A stretch of DNA of 64,000 nucleotides from Paralvinella palmiformis (lineage: Eukaryota; Annelida; Polychaeta; Terebellida; Alvinellidae). Under the pieces are notes generated by a model, which saw only the letters and a program-made list of their open reading frames with translations, had not been told where the DNA came from and searched no databases. Each line of letters opens with the position of its first letter. The stretch's first letter is position 1. The DNA is taken from the NCBI GenBank assembly GCA_025642065.1, contig JAODUP010000051.1, positions 200,001 through 264,000 of the forward strand, given 5' to 3'. Below, in pieces: positions 1 to 14,800 of the stretch. The position numbers and the translations under genes were made by a program.

Positions 1-313
1 AGTCATATTTTATACATTTGCAGACACATTTACATACGTATATATAACTAGGTTTATATAAGAATAAAAAAGAAACACATAAACATAAATAAATATATTT
101 ATATACAGATACATTTATATACAGATACATTTATAGAAATGTAAAATACATGCTAGTGTTTGAACCCCTTCAGACACAGAAACACATAGATATAGGCTTA
201 GGCACCTATGTATAGACATTTCAAACATACCTTTGTACACAAAACATTATTGCTACGTCATAATGACATTTACCCAACACTTTAGCGATGTTATCTTCTT
301 TTTTTCAATACAG
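1..313 (+). other. PIKFYVE intron (partial), AT-rich
   Basis: This is the 3' part of the intron preceding the first visible exon. It holds degenerate ATA/ACATAC-type simple sequence and ends in a pyrimidine tract and AG at 312-313. No other feature is seen. Confidence 0.7.
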
Positions 314-493
314 ATTCCAGGCAGTCTGAAGTCCCACTGTAGCATCGTATCAGGAGTTGTGTGCACCAAGGTCATAGCGCACAAACGTATGAAACATAAT
401 ATTGCCAATCCCAAGATACTGTTACTTAGAGGACCTATTGAGTACCAGCGAGTTGAGAACAAGTTCTCCTCATTGGAGCCTCAGATATTACAG
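314..493 (+). CDS. PIKFYVE: PIKFYVE exon 1 of window (Cpn60/TCP1 domain start)
   Basis: Acceptor ...caatacag, donor CAG|gtaata, phase 0 to 0, 60 codons. It encodes GVVCTKVIAHKRM and NPKILLLRGPIEY, the hallmark start of the chaperonin-like domain in Fab1/PIKfyve proteins. Confidence 0.95.
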
Positions 494-3400
494 GTAATAG
501 GATGACGAGTAATGTGAGCTGTATAAATATTTATTATGTAACAAAACAATGATGGGTCTAGATTATAAACGTTGATAAATATTAATAACTTGGCATGGCT
601 AAGGATGGAAATAGAATAAGTAATATGGATTGGATTTATATTTTAGATAAGATATAATTTAATGAATGATATACACTGGATTTTAGACTGAGAAATGTGT
701 GTGTGTGTGTGTGTGTGTGTGCACCCCAATACAAATATGGTGTTAAGTAGGTGGTATGATCCCCAATGCTTAGTGAGTACATGATTTTACACACACACAC
801 ACACATACACAGAGTTGTGTACATTTGTCAAAATCAAATACTTAGTAACTTCAAATGGTAGTATGAGTTGTCATATGGAACCTTCACCGGACTTGAAGGT
901 TATTAAAATATCTGAAATTGAGAGTAAAATATAGCAACTAGTATGTGCATTCTAACTGTACTTCAAATAAAACGGGTCATCTAATAATTGAAGAGAAATG
1001 GAGATGTACTTATTAGGGTTTATTTATTATATATGTCAAACTAAAATACGGTATTATTTAGATTAAATTTAGCATTTCATTATTATGAATTGCATTTTAT
1101 TACTCTTTCTGTATTTGGTGTATTGTGCTGTATACTAATATCTAAGAACATATACTTTAGTAAATTGGATCTGTGAAAATGTGATGGAAGTGGCGCTTAT
1201 ATAGAATGCATATAACAATACCAAGTTTTTGCTGTCTAATTTCAGGAGCATGAATTCCTGAAGAACTGCGTCAACCGTATTGCTGCCCTAGAGCCAAATA
1301 TCCTACTCGTTGAGAAGACTGTCTCCAGGCTTGCTCAGGAATTTATTTTGGATGCTGGCATTACCCTGATCCTGAACGTCAAACCGGTAAGATTGTCGTA
1401 ACAAATGTTTCGTGATTACGCACATCGGGTCCAGTGCTGCGTTGAGTCATCTATAAGTCATCTGTTTAACCATTTCAGTCTGTAAGGATTTGAATTATTC
1501 ACTCAAAAACTTATTGTTGTCATGTTGTGTCTAATTTTGTGGTCATCCAATATCCACAGTATTTTATGCGTAAAATTTATGAGGCCCTAACTGTAAGGAT
1601 TTACTGGAACAAACTAAGTAAAGTATTAATTTCCCATTTTTAAAAACAAATCTGATGATTTAGCTGCCATTTTACATGAAAGTGAACTATGACCTCACTG
1701 TCAAGAATTCCCTGACCTGTTGTTATAGTAACTCTAATTGATGTTGTCCTGCGTTCATTCTTCTCAGAAGTATCATCTGTGTGCTCATCAGTAAACTTAA
1801 TAAATTTTATCAAGCTTTTCTTTTTTTACATTGCCCATAAAAAAATAGTTGTAAAATCCATTAAACAAACACCACAGATGCCATAATTAATGCTACACCA
1901 ATCTTCATTCCCCTTTGGTCTAACTGGTAGCACATTGGATCGTAGATCGCTACCATCTGAGTTCGAATCTTGGCGTGGGCATATCTGAAGGGTGTTTCAT
2001 CTTTGAGTTCACTTCATTACCTTTGGAGTTTGCTCTGCCAATTTAGCCTACCTTGTGCACATAAGTGGCCATAAAACATCAATCATCATCATCTTCATTC
2101 CATTTCATAACTTGCCTCATGAAAGTATACACAGTGTTCGCACATATCCCTGAAAACCCTTTAAAACCCTTGAATTTAGAAAAAACAATTTCAAGGATAC
2201 CCAAAAACCCTTGAATATCGTCCATTTTCAGATATAAACCCTTGAAAATTCTTGAAAAGGTAGTTGTTCCTGAATTCTTATTGTAAAACCTATGTGTCCA
2301 TTTATATATTGAACGTAATTATATAATTTGCCAAAGAAATTTCGTTTTTTTTCCGTTGTATTCAGAAAACTATTAGATATTTTTAAGTATCCACTAAGTA
2401 GCACAGTGACTAGATAATCTAGGTGATAATTCAAGCAGCCAGAAATTGATTTGATTTGATTTGTTCACATGGCGGGAAAAGACGCAGTGAGTAAAAAGAT
2501 TGTATCTTTGCAAAGTTATGGGTCATCCGCCATTTTACATGAAACAAGTATTCAGCAATCCTTACAGAGTTACATGATAAACAATTCCTGCAACAAAGGG
2601 AAAGTGCAAATTTAGGGACAAGTGGTTACAAATTGCTGAATACAAGAAGTGGGTCTCCCGTGATCCAACTGGCAACAAATGCCTCACGCGATGCAAATAT
2701 CAAGCTGAATCAGTAAATTTTGGCAACGGCTGGTTTAATTTGGATAGTCACATCAAAAGTACAGCCCACAAGAAAAGCATAGCCGCAAAGCATGATTCCC
2801 AATTGCCCTGCATGCTGGTTATACTACAAAATGTTTTGTAATATTATACCTAAAATTTAAATTTTATTATAAAACAGAAATTCAGAAGAAAGATTTACAT
2901 ATAGAGCTAGTATGCAATGTATGCAATGGCATATATCTCATTATAGAAATAGGTAATTGCATATAAAACATCTTGCATATTATCATGTTCAATTTGCGTA
3001 TTAATTCATAGATTGGTTATTTTTTGAGCTATTTATTCTGGTCACCCATTCAATATATTGCGAATGAAACAAACGCCGTCAGGTAGGTCCCAGGCCCCCA
3101 CCACGTGAAATAGATTCAGTATTTCCGGTATTTGCATATCAACAAAACTGCCATAAATATGACACTACACTGACAGTATTATTTCAGGTATCCAAAATAT
3201 ATGTTGGTAGATCCTTAATTCAATTCAATTTATTAACCAACAATGAGACGAAATTTCAAAGAACTTGTTTGTAGGTTACAAGTAAGTGATTAAACAACAA
3301 TAAAAGAACATTGTAACATATATACATGACATTTACGATTTAATACTTGAAGACGGTACATGTGTAATTTGAATATGGATGAGTGGGTTGGGTAATATAA

Positions 3401-4174
3401 TAATTTAAATAAACGTTTGCACAAGGATACATTAAAAGTATTTTTCTAAACAGTGGCTTAAACATTCAAATGTCTTTTTACATTTTTGGAAATGGTAGGT
3501 TTTGTTGCTTGCTATGAGCTCCTTGATTTGTTGTCTAATTAATCTTTTTAATGATAGATTGATTACCTGTAGACACATGATATGGCATGATAAACTGTTC
3601 TTGTAAACAAATGAACTGTTAAATTAAATACATAGCTGAAATATATATCCTTGAAAATGGCACTCAACAAAACCCTTGAGAACCCTTGAATTTAGTTGTT
3701 GGTGGTTTGTATGAACCCTGTATACATTTTCAGTATCTGTTATTTATATGTTTCACAAATAATTTTTACAGTCCGTGATGGAGAGAGTCGCCCGATTCAC
3801 TCAGGCCGACATCGTGACATCAATCGATGGCCTCGTTAGTAAGACAACGATGGGATTCTGTCACAGCTTCAGCACACAGACTTATATCTTATCAGAAGGT
3901 GTGATACTTTGTTCGTATTGTGATTTGTTTAATCTATTTCTTCATTGTCTCCGTTTCAAAGTGATAATTTATGTTTGGAAAGTGTGATACTGTAGTTGAT
4001 GTCAATCTGTTATGATACTGTAGTTGATGTCAATCTGTTATTATGGTTTGTTTATGTTATGAACCGTCAAATGATCATGTTGTGTCTACTCCGGTTATCA
4101 GGTGATGTAATGTGAGAGTGAATAATTATATATTGCAGGTATTAATTAAGAATGTTGGGCCTATCTTAGATCAT

Positions 4175-4237
<63 letters not shown>

Positions 4238-4699
4238 TGTGTGTGTTTATAGGTTTGCTATTTTGGTTGTTTTGGTTGTGTTTCAGGTAAACAGAAGAAT
4301 CTTCTGTATTTTGAGGGATGTGCATCACATCTCGGCTGTACGGTGACATTACGAGGGGGTAGCTTAAAAGAGTTAGCAAAAGTAAGTTATTTGATGATGT
4401 GGATTATCAGGTGTACAAAAATAAATGGGGCGTGGGTTAGAATCTGGGGTCATACCTCAATGTTTGTGACTCAAATCATTAATTAGATCTCAACCGAATA
4501 TGAAGATGTTGAAATGTATGTTTTTCTCTTGATTGAAACGCTATATGCCAACATGTTACTGCATTAATTAATGTGTAGTTTGCATGCTTTATCATGAATG
4601 TAGCAATAGATATGTTATGCTCCTAATTTCTTGCTTTTATAGCCATGACTTTAAGAATGTATTCAGTAGACAATGTCGAGAATGAAGTTTTGCATTTGA

Positions 4700-4746
<47 letters not shown>

Positions 4747-6172
4747 CATCTATACTTACCTGACAAAATGTTCCTTAAGAATTCATTGACCTTTTTAAGT
4801 CATCCTATATTTTCAGTGTCATATTCCTAATAAACACATTGTTATATGTTACTTATTAACTTTTTCTGTTCTTTTACTCAGGTGAAGAGAATACTGCACT
4901 TTGTTGTATATGTTGCATACCATTCTAAGCTAGAAGTGGCATTTCTCATGGATGAGTTCGCTATGCCCCCACCAGCCCGATGGGAGAATACCCTTGAACT
5001 TTTGAACCCCGTCTGTCAGTCAGAGCCTGCTGAGAAGGTCGGTCATGATGCTTGTCGTGGAGTGAACGCAGATGGACACAATGCCATCGGTGATGCAACC
5101 AACCAACAAAGCACTGAGTCAGATCCTTTGGATGAGAACAAGAAAGATGATAAGGGTATAGAATCGGATTCTGGCTGCCAGTTTCTTAAGATTTTGAGCA
5201 TCGAGGAATCTGGCAAATCTTCCAGGTCAGGGAGGTCACCATCGAGGTCACGAGCATCACCACGCATTGTTGATGTTGCCACAACAGAAATTCTTGACCA
5301 ATCGGATCCACTGCAGAATTATCAGATATCAAGAGATGAGTCGATTTTCCAAAAGGAACCATCTGGTATGTTGACGGAGGTGAAACAGACAGGGGATTAT
5401 TTCAAAGAGGCACTCAGTGACACCATATTATCTATTTCGCCGTACATCAAGTATGACATCCCTTATCTGGAGACTGAAACAGGCGCAAAGTGTGAGCTTA
5501 GGAAGTACTTCATGAAAGAGATCTATTGGTCGGAGCAGTTCCTCAGCGATGAACAGAAAAGGAGACCTGAAGAAGAAGCCAAAGATGTATCAAAGATTAA
5601 ACATCAGCATGAAACTTTTGTGACCAAGTACCATCCTTTTGTCACTCTGAAGATTACAGCACCTGTAATGGATCCCAAAACTCAGGTAATTCTTGTCAGA
5701 ATGGTTTGTGCCAAGGCCGTATAATGTTTTCAGTATAATCTGCCTCAGACTAACTTCACGGTTTCAGGGCTAAGATGTATCATGGCCTGGTGATATGTGT
5801 TTTCCAAATTTTCATCACCTATTTTGAGGTTTGCTCTGCCAATATTGTTGTTAAAATCTACATATTAGCACTTCATCTATAATTACATGTTCCAACCTTT
5901 ATAAATCTTATAATGGACACTCCATTAGAACAACTATGAAAGCATTTTGCTGAAAATCTCCACATCAGGGTTCCGATTGAATTAAGTTCCTCATGTTTGT
6001 GTGGGGTTCTTCTACTGAGTGTGATCAGGGTTGAGGCTAAACAAGATTATCATTCATACCCGTCACATTGTGAAACGGCATCTTTGCATTATAGAATTGT
6101 TTCGGTAATGTCCATAGGGTAAGACCATCTCTCATTCGATGTAAAGTATCATGATTATTTCTGTCAGTTAAC

Positions 6173-6212
<40 letters not shown>

Positions 6213-8029
6213 TGTGATATTTATATAGTGCCCTATTCAGCTAGAAGCTGCTCTAAGGCACTTTACAATATTATTTACAATATTATTATCCCTGACTCAG
6301 AACTGTTTCCACCCAGCTCATATCTCAACTCCCAATGGAGTATACAATGCATGCTGCCATTATAGGCGCAAAGCATTACTCAAACACATAGCCATCGCAT
6401 CGTGTCAGGTACTCATTTTTTTATGGGTGAGTGAAACAGTCGCCACATGACAGCATTGCAGCTGATGGAGCCTTGAACCCAACACCGTTCGGCTACGAGT
6501 CCTACGCTCTAACTAACTGCGCTATCATGGCTCGACATAGTTGACGGAGTTCTCCTTGATTCTGGCTCAAACCTAGGTTTGTGGGATGTTTCCCTAGGGG
6601 GTCACCTCTCAAATATATGTCACAGATTTGACCAGAGTCAAGGCTGAACTGAACGTACAAACAAACAAACAAATAAACAAACCAGTTATGTCAGTTGACC
6701 GATTATCACCAGCAGACAGATAAAGATGTTTAGTTTCTTTTCTTACGTTTTATGTCCACTTCCATAAATTACTGTTGCTGTCTTAAGTTGGCAAACAGTT
6801 CATAGCTCTATCAGTGACTAACTAATATTTTCCCCATCTCCTGGTGTCTTCATCGTATGTACCTCAAAGAGTCACTCAGTGCTTTTTATCTGCTTCGGTT
6901 TGTAATAACTAAAGGCAAGTGTGAAGCAATCAAACCTGAATATTTGTGTGTTTGTGTAACTCGGAGGAAAGTTATAATAATTCCAAGAAAAATCAAGTTG
7001 GAATAAGGAATTAAGGTCAAGGTCGTTCCGTTGTTTGTTCTTCCTTGGTGAAGTAATAAATTATTTTAATTTCTGTCTGTTTTTTGTCTGTCTGCCAGCT
7101 TGTCCGCCTGTGTGTGTGTGTGTGTGCATGCACACAACAAACCGTGACATTCACAATCAGTATATTAACCCAGATTACTTTGTTTAGTTAAAGCCTGTCT
7201 CGTCAACTATTGATGGATAGCACAAAAAATATCAAGCCGCAACATTTATTTTACTTATTTGTTGTTTTGAGTTGATTAACTTCATCAGTGGTTACATCAT
7301 GAACATACAGGGGAGGGGTGATTGTCTGAGAAACAAATATCACCCAAACCAGTACCAGCTTGATACGAACCCACAACAGAGGGGTTTGTAGTGCCGTGCT
7401 TTAACCACTGCACCAACATAATGCTATAAATCTAAAATGTCAGATATATTGCGAAAAAAGGTGATTTAAAAATCATGCTGTTCAGACAAAAATGTTGGTG
7501 TGGTGGATGAGTCAGGGGTCAGGGGTTAGGGGTTGTGCTCATTTGGAGAATCAGTTTTCTCTCCATTTTACTATTTTTCACATTAAAATGGAACACAGTG
7601 TTCCAATGGTGTATGGGTTAGAGCAGTCTGCACTGTAAACCTCCAGCTTCTGAGTTTGAATCCGTCTCATGCCCGTATTTGTGGAATTGGTTTCCTTTTG
7701 GCCAGTTATCTCCCAGGTTTGACTAACGTCGAGGCTTAATGGCTCAATCCATACCAAACCCATACTTTAAAATGGACCAGAATCACTTTAAAAGTATTGT
7801 ATTTACAAAATTGGAGTTAGCTGCATCATAAATAATTCTAACTGCTTAATAGGAGCGAGAAATATGGCTAATTTTGCTGGTTTGTGCATCTACTTATAGA
7901 ATTATTCTACATATAGAAACATGTCCATCTACGTCCTTGTTGATACCAAGCAATTTAGAGTTCTGCTGATATTATCAGTGCTAAATGTTATTGCTATTGT
8001 TGTCAATAGTACTAGAACCAATAATAGTG

Positions 8030-8064
<35 letters not shown>

Positions 8065-8868
8065 AGTAATAGTAGTAGTGGTAGTCATAGTAGTAGTGAT
8101 AGTGGTAGTAGTGGTGATGATGGTTTGTTATTTTGGTGGCAACAAAAGTTCCAGCACAACTCTTTGATTAAGTTGAGTGTTTGAAAATGTATAAATAATG
8201 CCTCATGTATCCGTATCACACGGTTGAGTATATCAGTTATCACTATATGTCTTATACATTCTGTTATACTACCAGGCACTGATGGCAGATTTCCGTGCAC
8301 GAGGTGGCCACAATGATGTGTTTACACAAGGAAAATATAACGGATGTCAGCGGATGTCATTAGAGCGAGAGAGCTCACCATTTGTATGGGATCACAAGGT
8401 AAGGACCAGTGGGTGGGTAGGTCGTTGAGTGAGTGAGTGAGTGAGTGAGTGAGTGAGTGAGTGAGTGAGTGAGTGAGTGAGTGAGTGAGTGAGTGAGTGA
8501 GTGAGTGAGTGAGTGAGTGAGTGACCAGGTTGATTGGTTTGGTGGGTGGGAGGGAGGGTGTTTGGTTGGATGTTTGTGTGAATGAGGAGGGGAGGGAGGG
8601 GAGGGATGATTGATCGAATGAATGAGTGTGAGAGTAAGTCGATTAGTTCCATTGTTTACTTCCATGCTCTAGTCACACCCAGGGCATATGGCTTTAGGGC
8701 AACACTTTTAGCATACAGTGTGCTAGAAAAGTACTGAAACAATTTGATTCTAGTATAAACTATTTAAAAAATAGTTAACTAGTTGTTTACAGAAGCAATC
8801 TCCAGTTCAGGCATCACATTTGTTAGCCACGCACGTGCTCGTGTGCATGCACACACACATATACACAT

Positions 8869-8899
<31 letters not shown>

Positions 8900-11800
8900 A
8901 CCGTAAATATAGCCTGAAAGACCGTATACTTTACTATCCCTGACACAAAGCTGTAAAACAGTTTTTTTCTACACATAACAGTTATCATAGTCAATTATTT
9001 AGCTCCACAAAATTAACAAATATCTAACACTGGCGATTTATCTAGTAGATTATCTATCACTGTATAGTGACTGTGTGTCTAAACATATTGGTTATTACGG
9101 ATGGGTTGAATATGAATGTTTTCATATTTGTAGAGTTAGCTTTTTTGACGTCTCTATTTCTAAAAGCTAGAGTGCTTTCTTCCATCAAAATTACTGCCAA
9201 CCCATTAAAGTAGATGAGTTTTCTGTCAGTTAATGTTTTTTTTTTATAATTTGATAAGCACCATCACTCCAAATCAAATTCCATATCCACGAGCTTCCAC
9301 GGACGAGAACTTTTTGCTGAGCATCATATCACATGTGAGAAATACCTCTTATGGTGCCTTTCAGTTATGATTCCGGATGCCTCCCCCTCTACATTTTTCC
9401 TTTCAAGGTGCTTAATACTTTAAAATATGACTGACTTACGATTATTCTTTGCAGTCCATCATGAATCATTGCGGAATTTATGCTCACAGTTGTTACTCGT
9501 ATGTTTTATGAAAGTAACATCACACGCGAGAGATTTCTACTGATGTAATGTGTATAGAAACTTAAACAAGATGCCTCCAGTTGGAAACGACTAATAGGAT
9601 GTCAGTACAAACAAACAGTGATAAACTCATGAAAGGCTGAGCTGTGGTGGCGCAGTTAGTTAGAGCATAGGACTCGTAGTCGAAGGGTCGTGGGTTCGAG
9701 GCTCTGGGAGCAGCAATGCCTTCATGTGGTGACTGGTTCACTCAGCCAGAAATGATAACCTGACAGGACTCGATGGCTATGTGTCTGAGACAGACATGGG
9801 ATCAATTCCATTTTGTCAATTCCAATTCCACTCAATTCCATTTGGTCAATTCCACCTCAAATTTATCAATTCCAATTCAATTCCAATTCCAAAATTTTCA
9901 ATTCCAATTCCAACTCTTTTTTTACTTAATATCTTTTACAATGAGTAGATACTCCGAGTACCTACTAGTTTATATTCCAAGTAGGATTGTCATGGAAGAA
10001 ATATTTCTGAATAAAAAAATTAAAAGGTAAATTAATTTCTGGATTTAATTTAATTTTGCCTGTTCTAAACATTGAATGGGGGTAAACATTGAATGGGGGA
10101 TCATAGTCTTGGTTGCATCCCATGTAAGAGTATATTTTCTAATCATCAACGGTGTGTTTATATTTCACTGCCCAGTAGGAGCCTTGAAACAAATGTATTT
10201 GCTTAGTTCTACCCAGCAGGGGTCAGATCCTGTATTTACTTTCACAACCCTGCTGGGTACTAAACCAATGACATATGGTAAGTTTACAAAATCTCTCAAA
10301 TGGTTATTAAACAGTTAGGTCTAGGAACAGGCTATAGTAGTCACAGTTTAGAGGTCTGGTCTGAGAACTGCTTTGCACCTATAAGTAGCATGTGCTGTAT
10401 GCTCCATTGGGAGTTCAGATATGTGTTTTGGGTGGGAACATGTCTGATTCAGGGATAATAATACCGTACAGCACCTCAGAACAGGGTTACCTGGTTTTAG
10501 CACTTTATAAACATGCATTATTATTATTATAAGTAGAAAGGCCATCGATTCCCACAATTTGGTTTCAAAATTGAAATAATTTGATGTAGATTCTTTATTT
10601 ATCTCACTTACAAGATATTCATTTTATGAGCTTTATAAAAACAAGGTTAACTATTTTGTCATGGACATATTTGTATAGGCCTACATCGGCTGATTTAAAT
10701 GAATTGTTTTGATCAGTATCATCACTTTGTTTATAGGTGGATTGTTTGGATCCAATGAGGCATCAGAGGATAGCGCTGTTATTTAGTAGTTACGCCGTAT
10801 TGTCACCAAATCATCCCAATCCGTGTGTTAGTCCCTGGTAAGTTGAGACATTTCATATTTGATTTCTGTGTAGTGATGATGATGATGATGATGATTGATG
10901 TTTTCCGGCCATTTTTGTGCACATGTTAGGCTAAATGGGCCGAGTGACCTCCAAAGGTAATGAAGCGAAGTCAAAGATGAAACACTCTTCAGATATGCCC
11001 ATGTCGAAATTCGAATTCAGGTGGTAGTGATCTGTGGTCCAATGCAGTACCAACTAGACCACAGAGTCGCCCTAATCTCTGTGTAGTAAACCCTTCTATG
11101 ATATTTGGCCATTAAGAAAGGTAATTTTTAATCAAGGTGTTGCTGGTAGAACATCATTTTGTATTTTACTAGATAGTGGGTATTGTGTGTTGCAAACCCC
11201 CGGGTTGTGGGTTTGAATCTGCTTCAGACCTTTGTTTATGGGATTATTGTTTACATCACAGGCTAAACGTATCAATCAACCAATAAAATCTTGACAAAAA
11301 AATAAACACTATAAAAATATATATTCGTACCATCAGCTATTATTTATTCAACAAATACTGGTATTAATAATGCGAAATTGAGTACGGTGTTTGAAAATCA
11401 TGAACTGATGAATATCTACTATCCAGATGATGGCATCTTGTACGTGATACATTTTACTAGATATTCAGATTGTTTAGGTCCTATATGTGCTTAATTTTCA
11501 CCAGATGTTACAGTGATTCTATGTTTCTTAAAAACAGTTAGCAAATGGAAATATAGTGTGTGTGTGTGTGTGTGTGTGTGTCAAGACCCAAAACCTCCAT
11601 TGGTGCAGGGCTAAACCCTGATATGCAGATGCAGGCTGCAAGGTGGTCCTTCTGGAGGCGGTTCCTCAGTGAGGTCCTCACCTGAAGCACGAATTAAAAC
11701 ATTCTAACTGTTGTATAACATTTTTAGCAAGAATTGTAACAAGATAAACTATAAACTCCAAATGTAGTGTGGACAAGGAAGCCTTTGGCATATAGTGACA

Positions 11801-14800
11801 GTGTTCCAACCTTAACAGAAAGATATCAGTTTTATTTTAAAATATACTTACATACCTGATTATTATTCATATAATAATAATATAATTTATTCCAGTCATT
11901 CATCCTGATCTGTGAGAATGACTACTTCTCATATCCATATACGGTTCCTGGACTAATGGTGCGCTGTACCCTCTAGTTCTGCTGCAATCCTTAAATCTAA
12001 ATTTGTAGAAATTACTTATCTTCACAACCATTTGATGTTCCAAACAAACAGTGTGAAACTTACTCTTTTCATGGGGAAGAACAATCGTTCCACTCTTGCA
12101 GTTTGCTGAGGCGAGGGTACAGCATTTTGATGTCTTCTTGTTGCAAATAATGCAACATACGTGTATCTTCTAGGGTCTCGTCCTGTCAATAAAATGGAAT
12201 TTATATTTTAAATCCAATCATGCAGACATAATATAACAAATGCTTTTCACCAAATTATGAAAATCTAATGAAGTTTAGAGTTTACAGAAGTCTAGCGGTG
12301 TTAGTTTACCTCGTTCTCCTCCAAAATAAACCACCTGCTGAAGACATCCCACTCAGCAGTCAGCTGTAGTGGTGGAATTCTTGCCAAAAATCCCCCCGCA
12401 AGTTGTTCCATCTCTGTTGATCCATATTCTGGGTCATATGTTCATGAAAGTTTAATTACCATTTGCTTTTTGTTTATTGCAAAGTATCATGGGTAAAGAT
12501 GCATTCATATACAGTCAGAATCCATTAATCCAGACATTGTTTATCCAACAAATCCACCATCCGACACATTATTGCCTGTTATGGATTTAGTTCCATTATA
12601 AATCATTCTTTAATCCGACAAAATCGTGTTCCATGTTCCGACTCTGACACTTCATTTCACCAACAGAATGTGACCATTCAATGCAAAGTGACCTCGTTAA
12701 TCTGAAAACATAAAAATGTTGCCAAATATTTCCACTGGTTCAGTCATGTAAGACATACCAACATTTCAGTAATGGTTCATTAACTTGCCCACCCATGATA
12801 ATTGCTATATCGTAATCAATTATAATCATCCTTGACCATACACACCGACATACGTGTGGCTAACGTGTGGCTATCTCATAGCCAATCATAATAATTTATG
12901 GCTAATTACAAACACAAGTGTGTGATCTTTCCAATTAAACAGATCATGAGTTAATCTGATAGACAAAGTACACAAGTATTTCTTTATAGTATCTGTAATT
13001 AACAAACATCAAAATGATCAATGGATTCCGTGCCATTCCGTATCTTGCGCACAGTTATTGAATATTAGTTTAAATACGGGGGTATATCTTTACAATTTAA
13101 AAATGTGTGACAGAGACTACCAGTATGTCACGGATTCGATATTCCGACATTCTTATTTATCCGACACATTATCATGTAACAATCCTTGTCGGATTAACGG
13201 ATTCTGACTGAATACAACACGAAATTCACTTTAACCAAACAATGCCAAGAAGAATTGTGATGAATACGGTCAAAGTGGGTTTAATATGTCACAGGCAATG
13301 TACAATTACATATTGTAAAAAATGCCATTCCCAAACAGGTCACCGTTACATGTTATACTTATAATATGTCAAAACTTAACAAGGTGTCGCCATTGGTGAC
13401 AAAATGGGGTGACCCAATGGCCACAAATATTATGTGATGTTATTCATGTCTTCCAATTGCATTAATTGTGCTTCTTAAGTCGCTATGAGCAACTTTAGAA
13501 GCCTGAAATACATCGTTGCTAAATACGCAATATTGCAAAAATGTAAGTGATTTTGTGTTATCATTTTATACTGCTTGCTGACGATGAAACCTTAAATATT
13601 GCATCACCGAAATAACAATGAGACAGTGATTTCAGCTTATTTGCATTGAGGTGGTGTAGAAAATCAGTGAAGCGGCCACCTTGCTCATTATATACCAGGG
13701 GAAACCCTGCTCCATATAAATGTACACATACATAAATCTAAGTACACACAAACCTAAACATGAATTAACCTAAATATGTATAAACTTACACCTGCAAAAA
13801 TCTCTCCACACATAGACCTATATACAAATGAACCCTAAATGATGATAATAAGTCTACTAATCAACCTGTATTTTAATTGACAGAATAAATCTCCCATCAG
13901 CTGAATGAATTAAACAAATTTGAACTAAATCGACATATTTCACTTTTGTTTAACAGGGTTGTCACAATGGATTACTATGGACGTAATGACATCACTCTTG
14001 GTGGCTTCCTAGAACGGTATTGTTTCCGTGAATCCTACACGTGTCCGTCCAAAACATGCGATGTTCCAATGTCTGAGCACATTCGCCGCTTTGTTCATGA
14101 GCAAGGCAGTCTTCTCGTCGTGCTGAAGAGGCTTGAGAAGCCGATGCCTGCATACCAGGATAACATCTTGATGTGGGAGTGGTGTCGGAAGTGTAAAGAG
14201 GTCAGACTTGGAGTTACTAATTTCGTTAACGGATTTAAAGAAGCCAATTGGATGGATAGTGGTCTACCACTAGAATTATAGAAGTTCGCTTTGGGAATGG
14301 TAATATTATTGAGAATATTTTCTCTTCAGGTCACTCCCGTAGTGCCCATGTCTTCGGAGACTTGGTCGATGTCTTTTGCCAAATATCTTGAGCTGAAGCT
14401 TCAGGGCAAGTTGTATAACAAAAGGAGCACCTCGAGCAGCTGCGAGCACAACATACATCAACAACACTTCCAGTACTTCGGATACAAAGATACCGTTGCT
14501 TCATTCAAGTCAGTCTATAAATATTAATTAATCTTTGTTTGTTTAGAAATGTTATGTTATATTAATGCCTCAGGTGATGATGATGATGATTGATGTTTTA
14601 CGGCCACTTTTGTGCACAAGGTAGGCTAAATGGGCCGAGCAACCTCCAAAGGTAATGAGGTGAAGTCAAAACCGAAACAACCTTCAGATATACCCATGCC
14701 GAAATTCGAACACGGGTGGTAGGGATCTGTGGTCCAACATACTACTGCTAGACAATGGAGGCGCCCCATTAATGCCTCAGGGTATGAACTAATATTACTA

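Larger units (their letters stand above)
8399..10736 (+). other. Intron 6 with simple repeats and SINE B fragment
   Basis: The intron contains the GTGA array, a CA-rich tract (8849-8900), a SINE B head (9640-9785), an ATTCC-rich tract (9795-9915), and otherwise unremarkable AT-rich sequence. No exon was recognised. Confidence 0.6.

Noticed and set aside
8375..8665. 96- and 86-codon minus-strand frames
   Set aside because: GTGA microsatellite giving THSL repeats.
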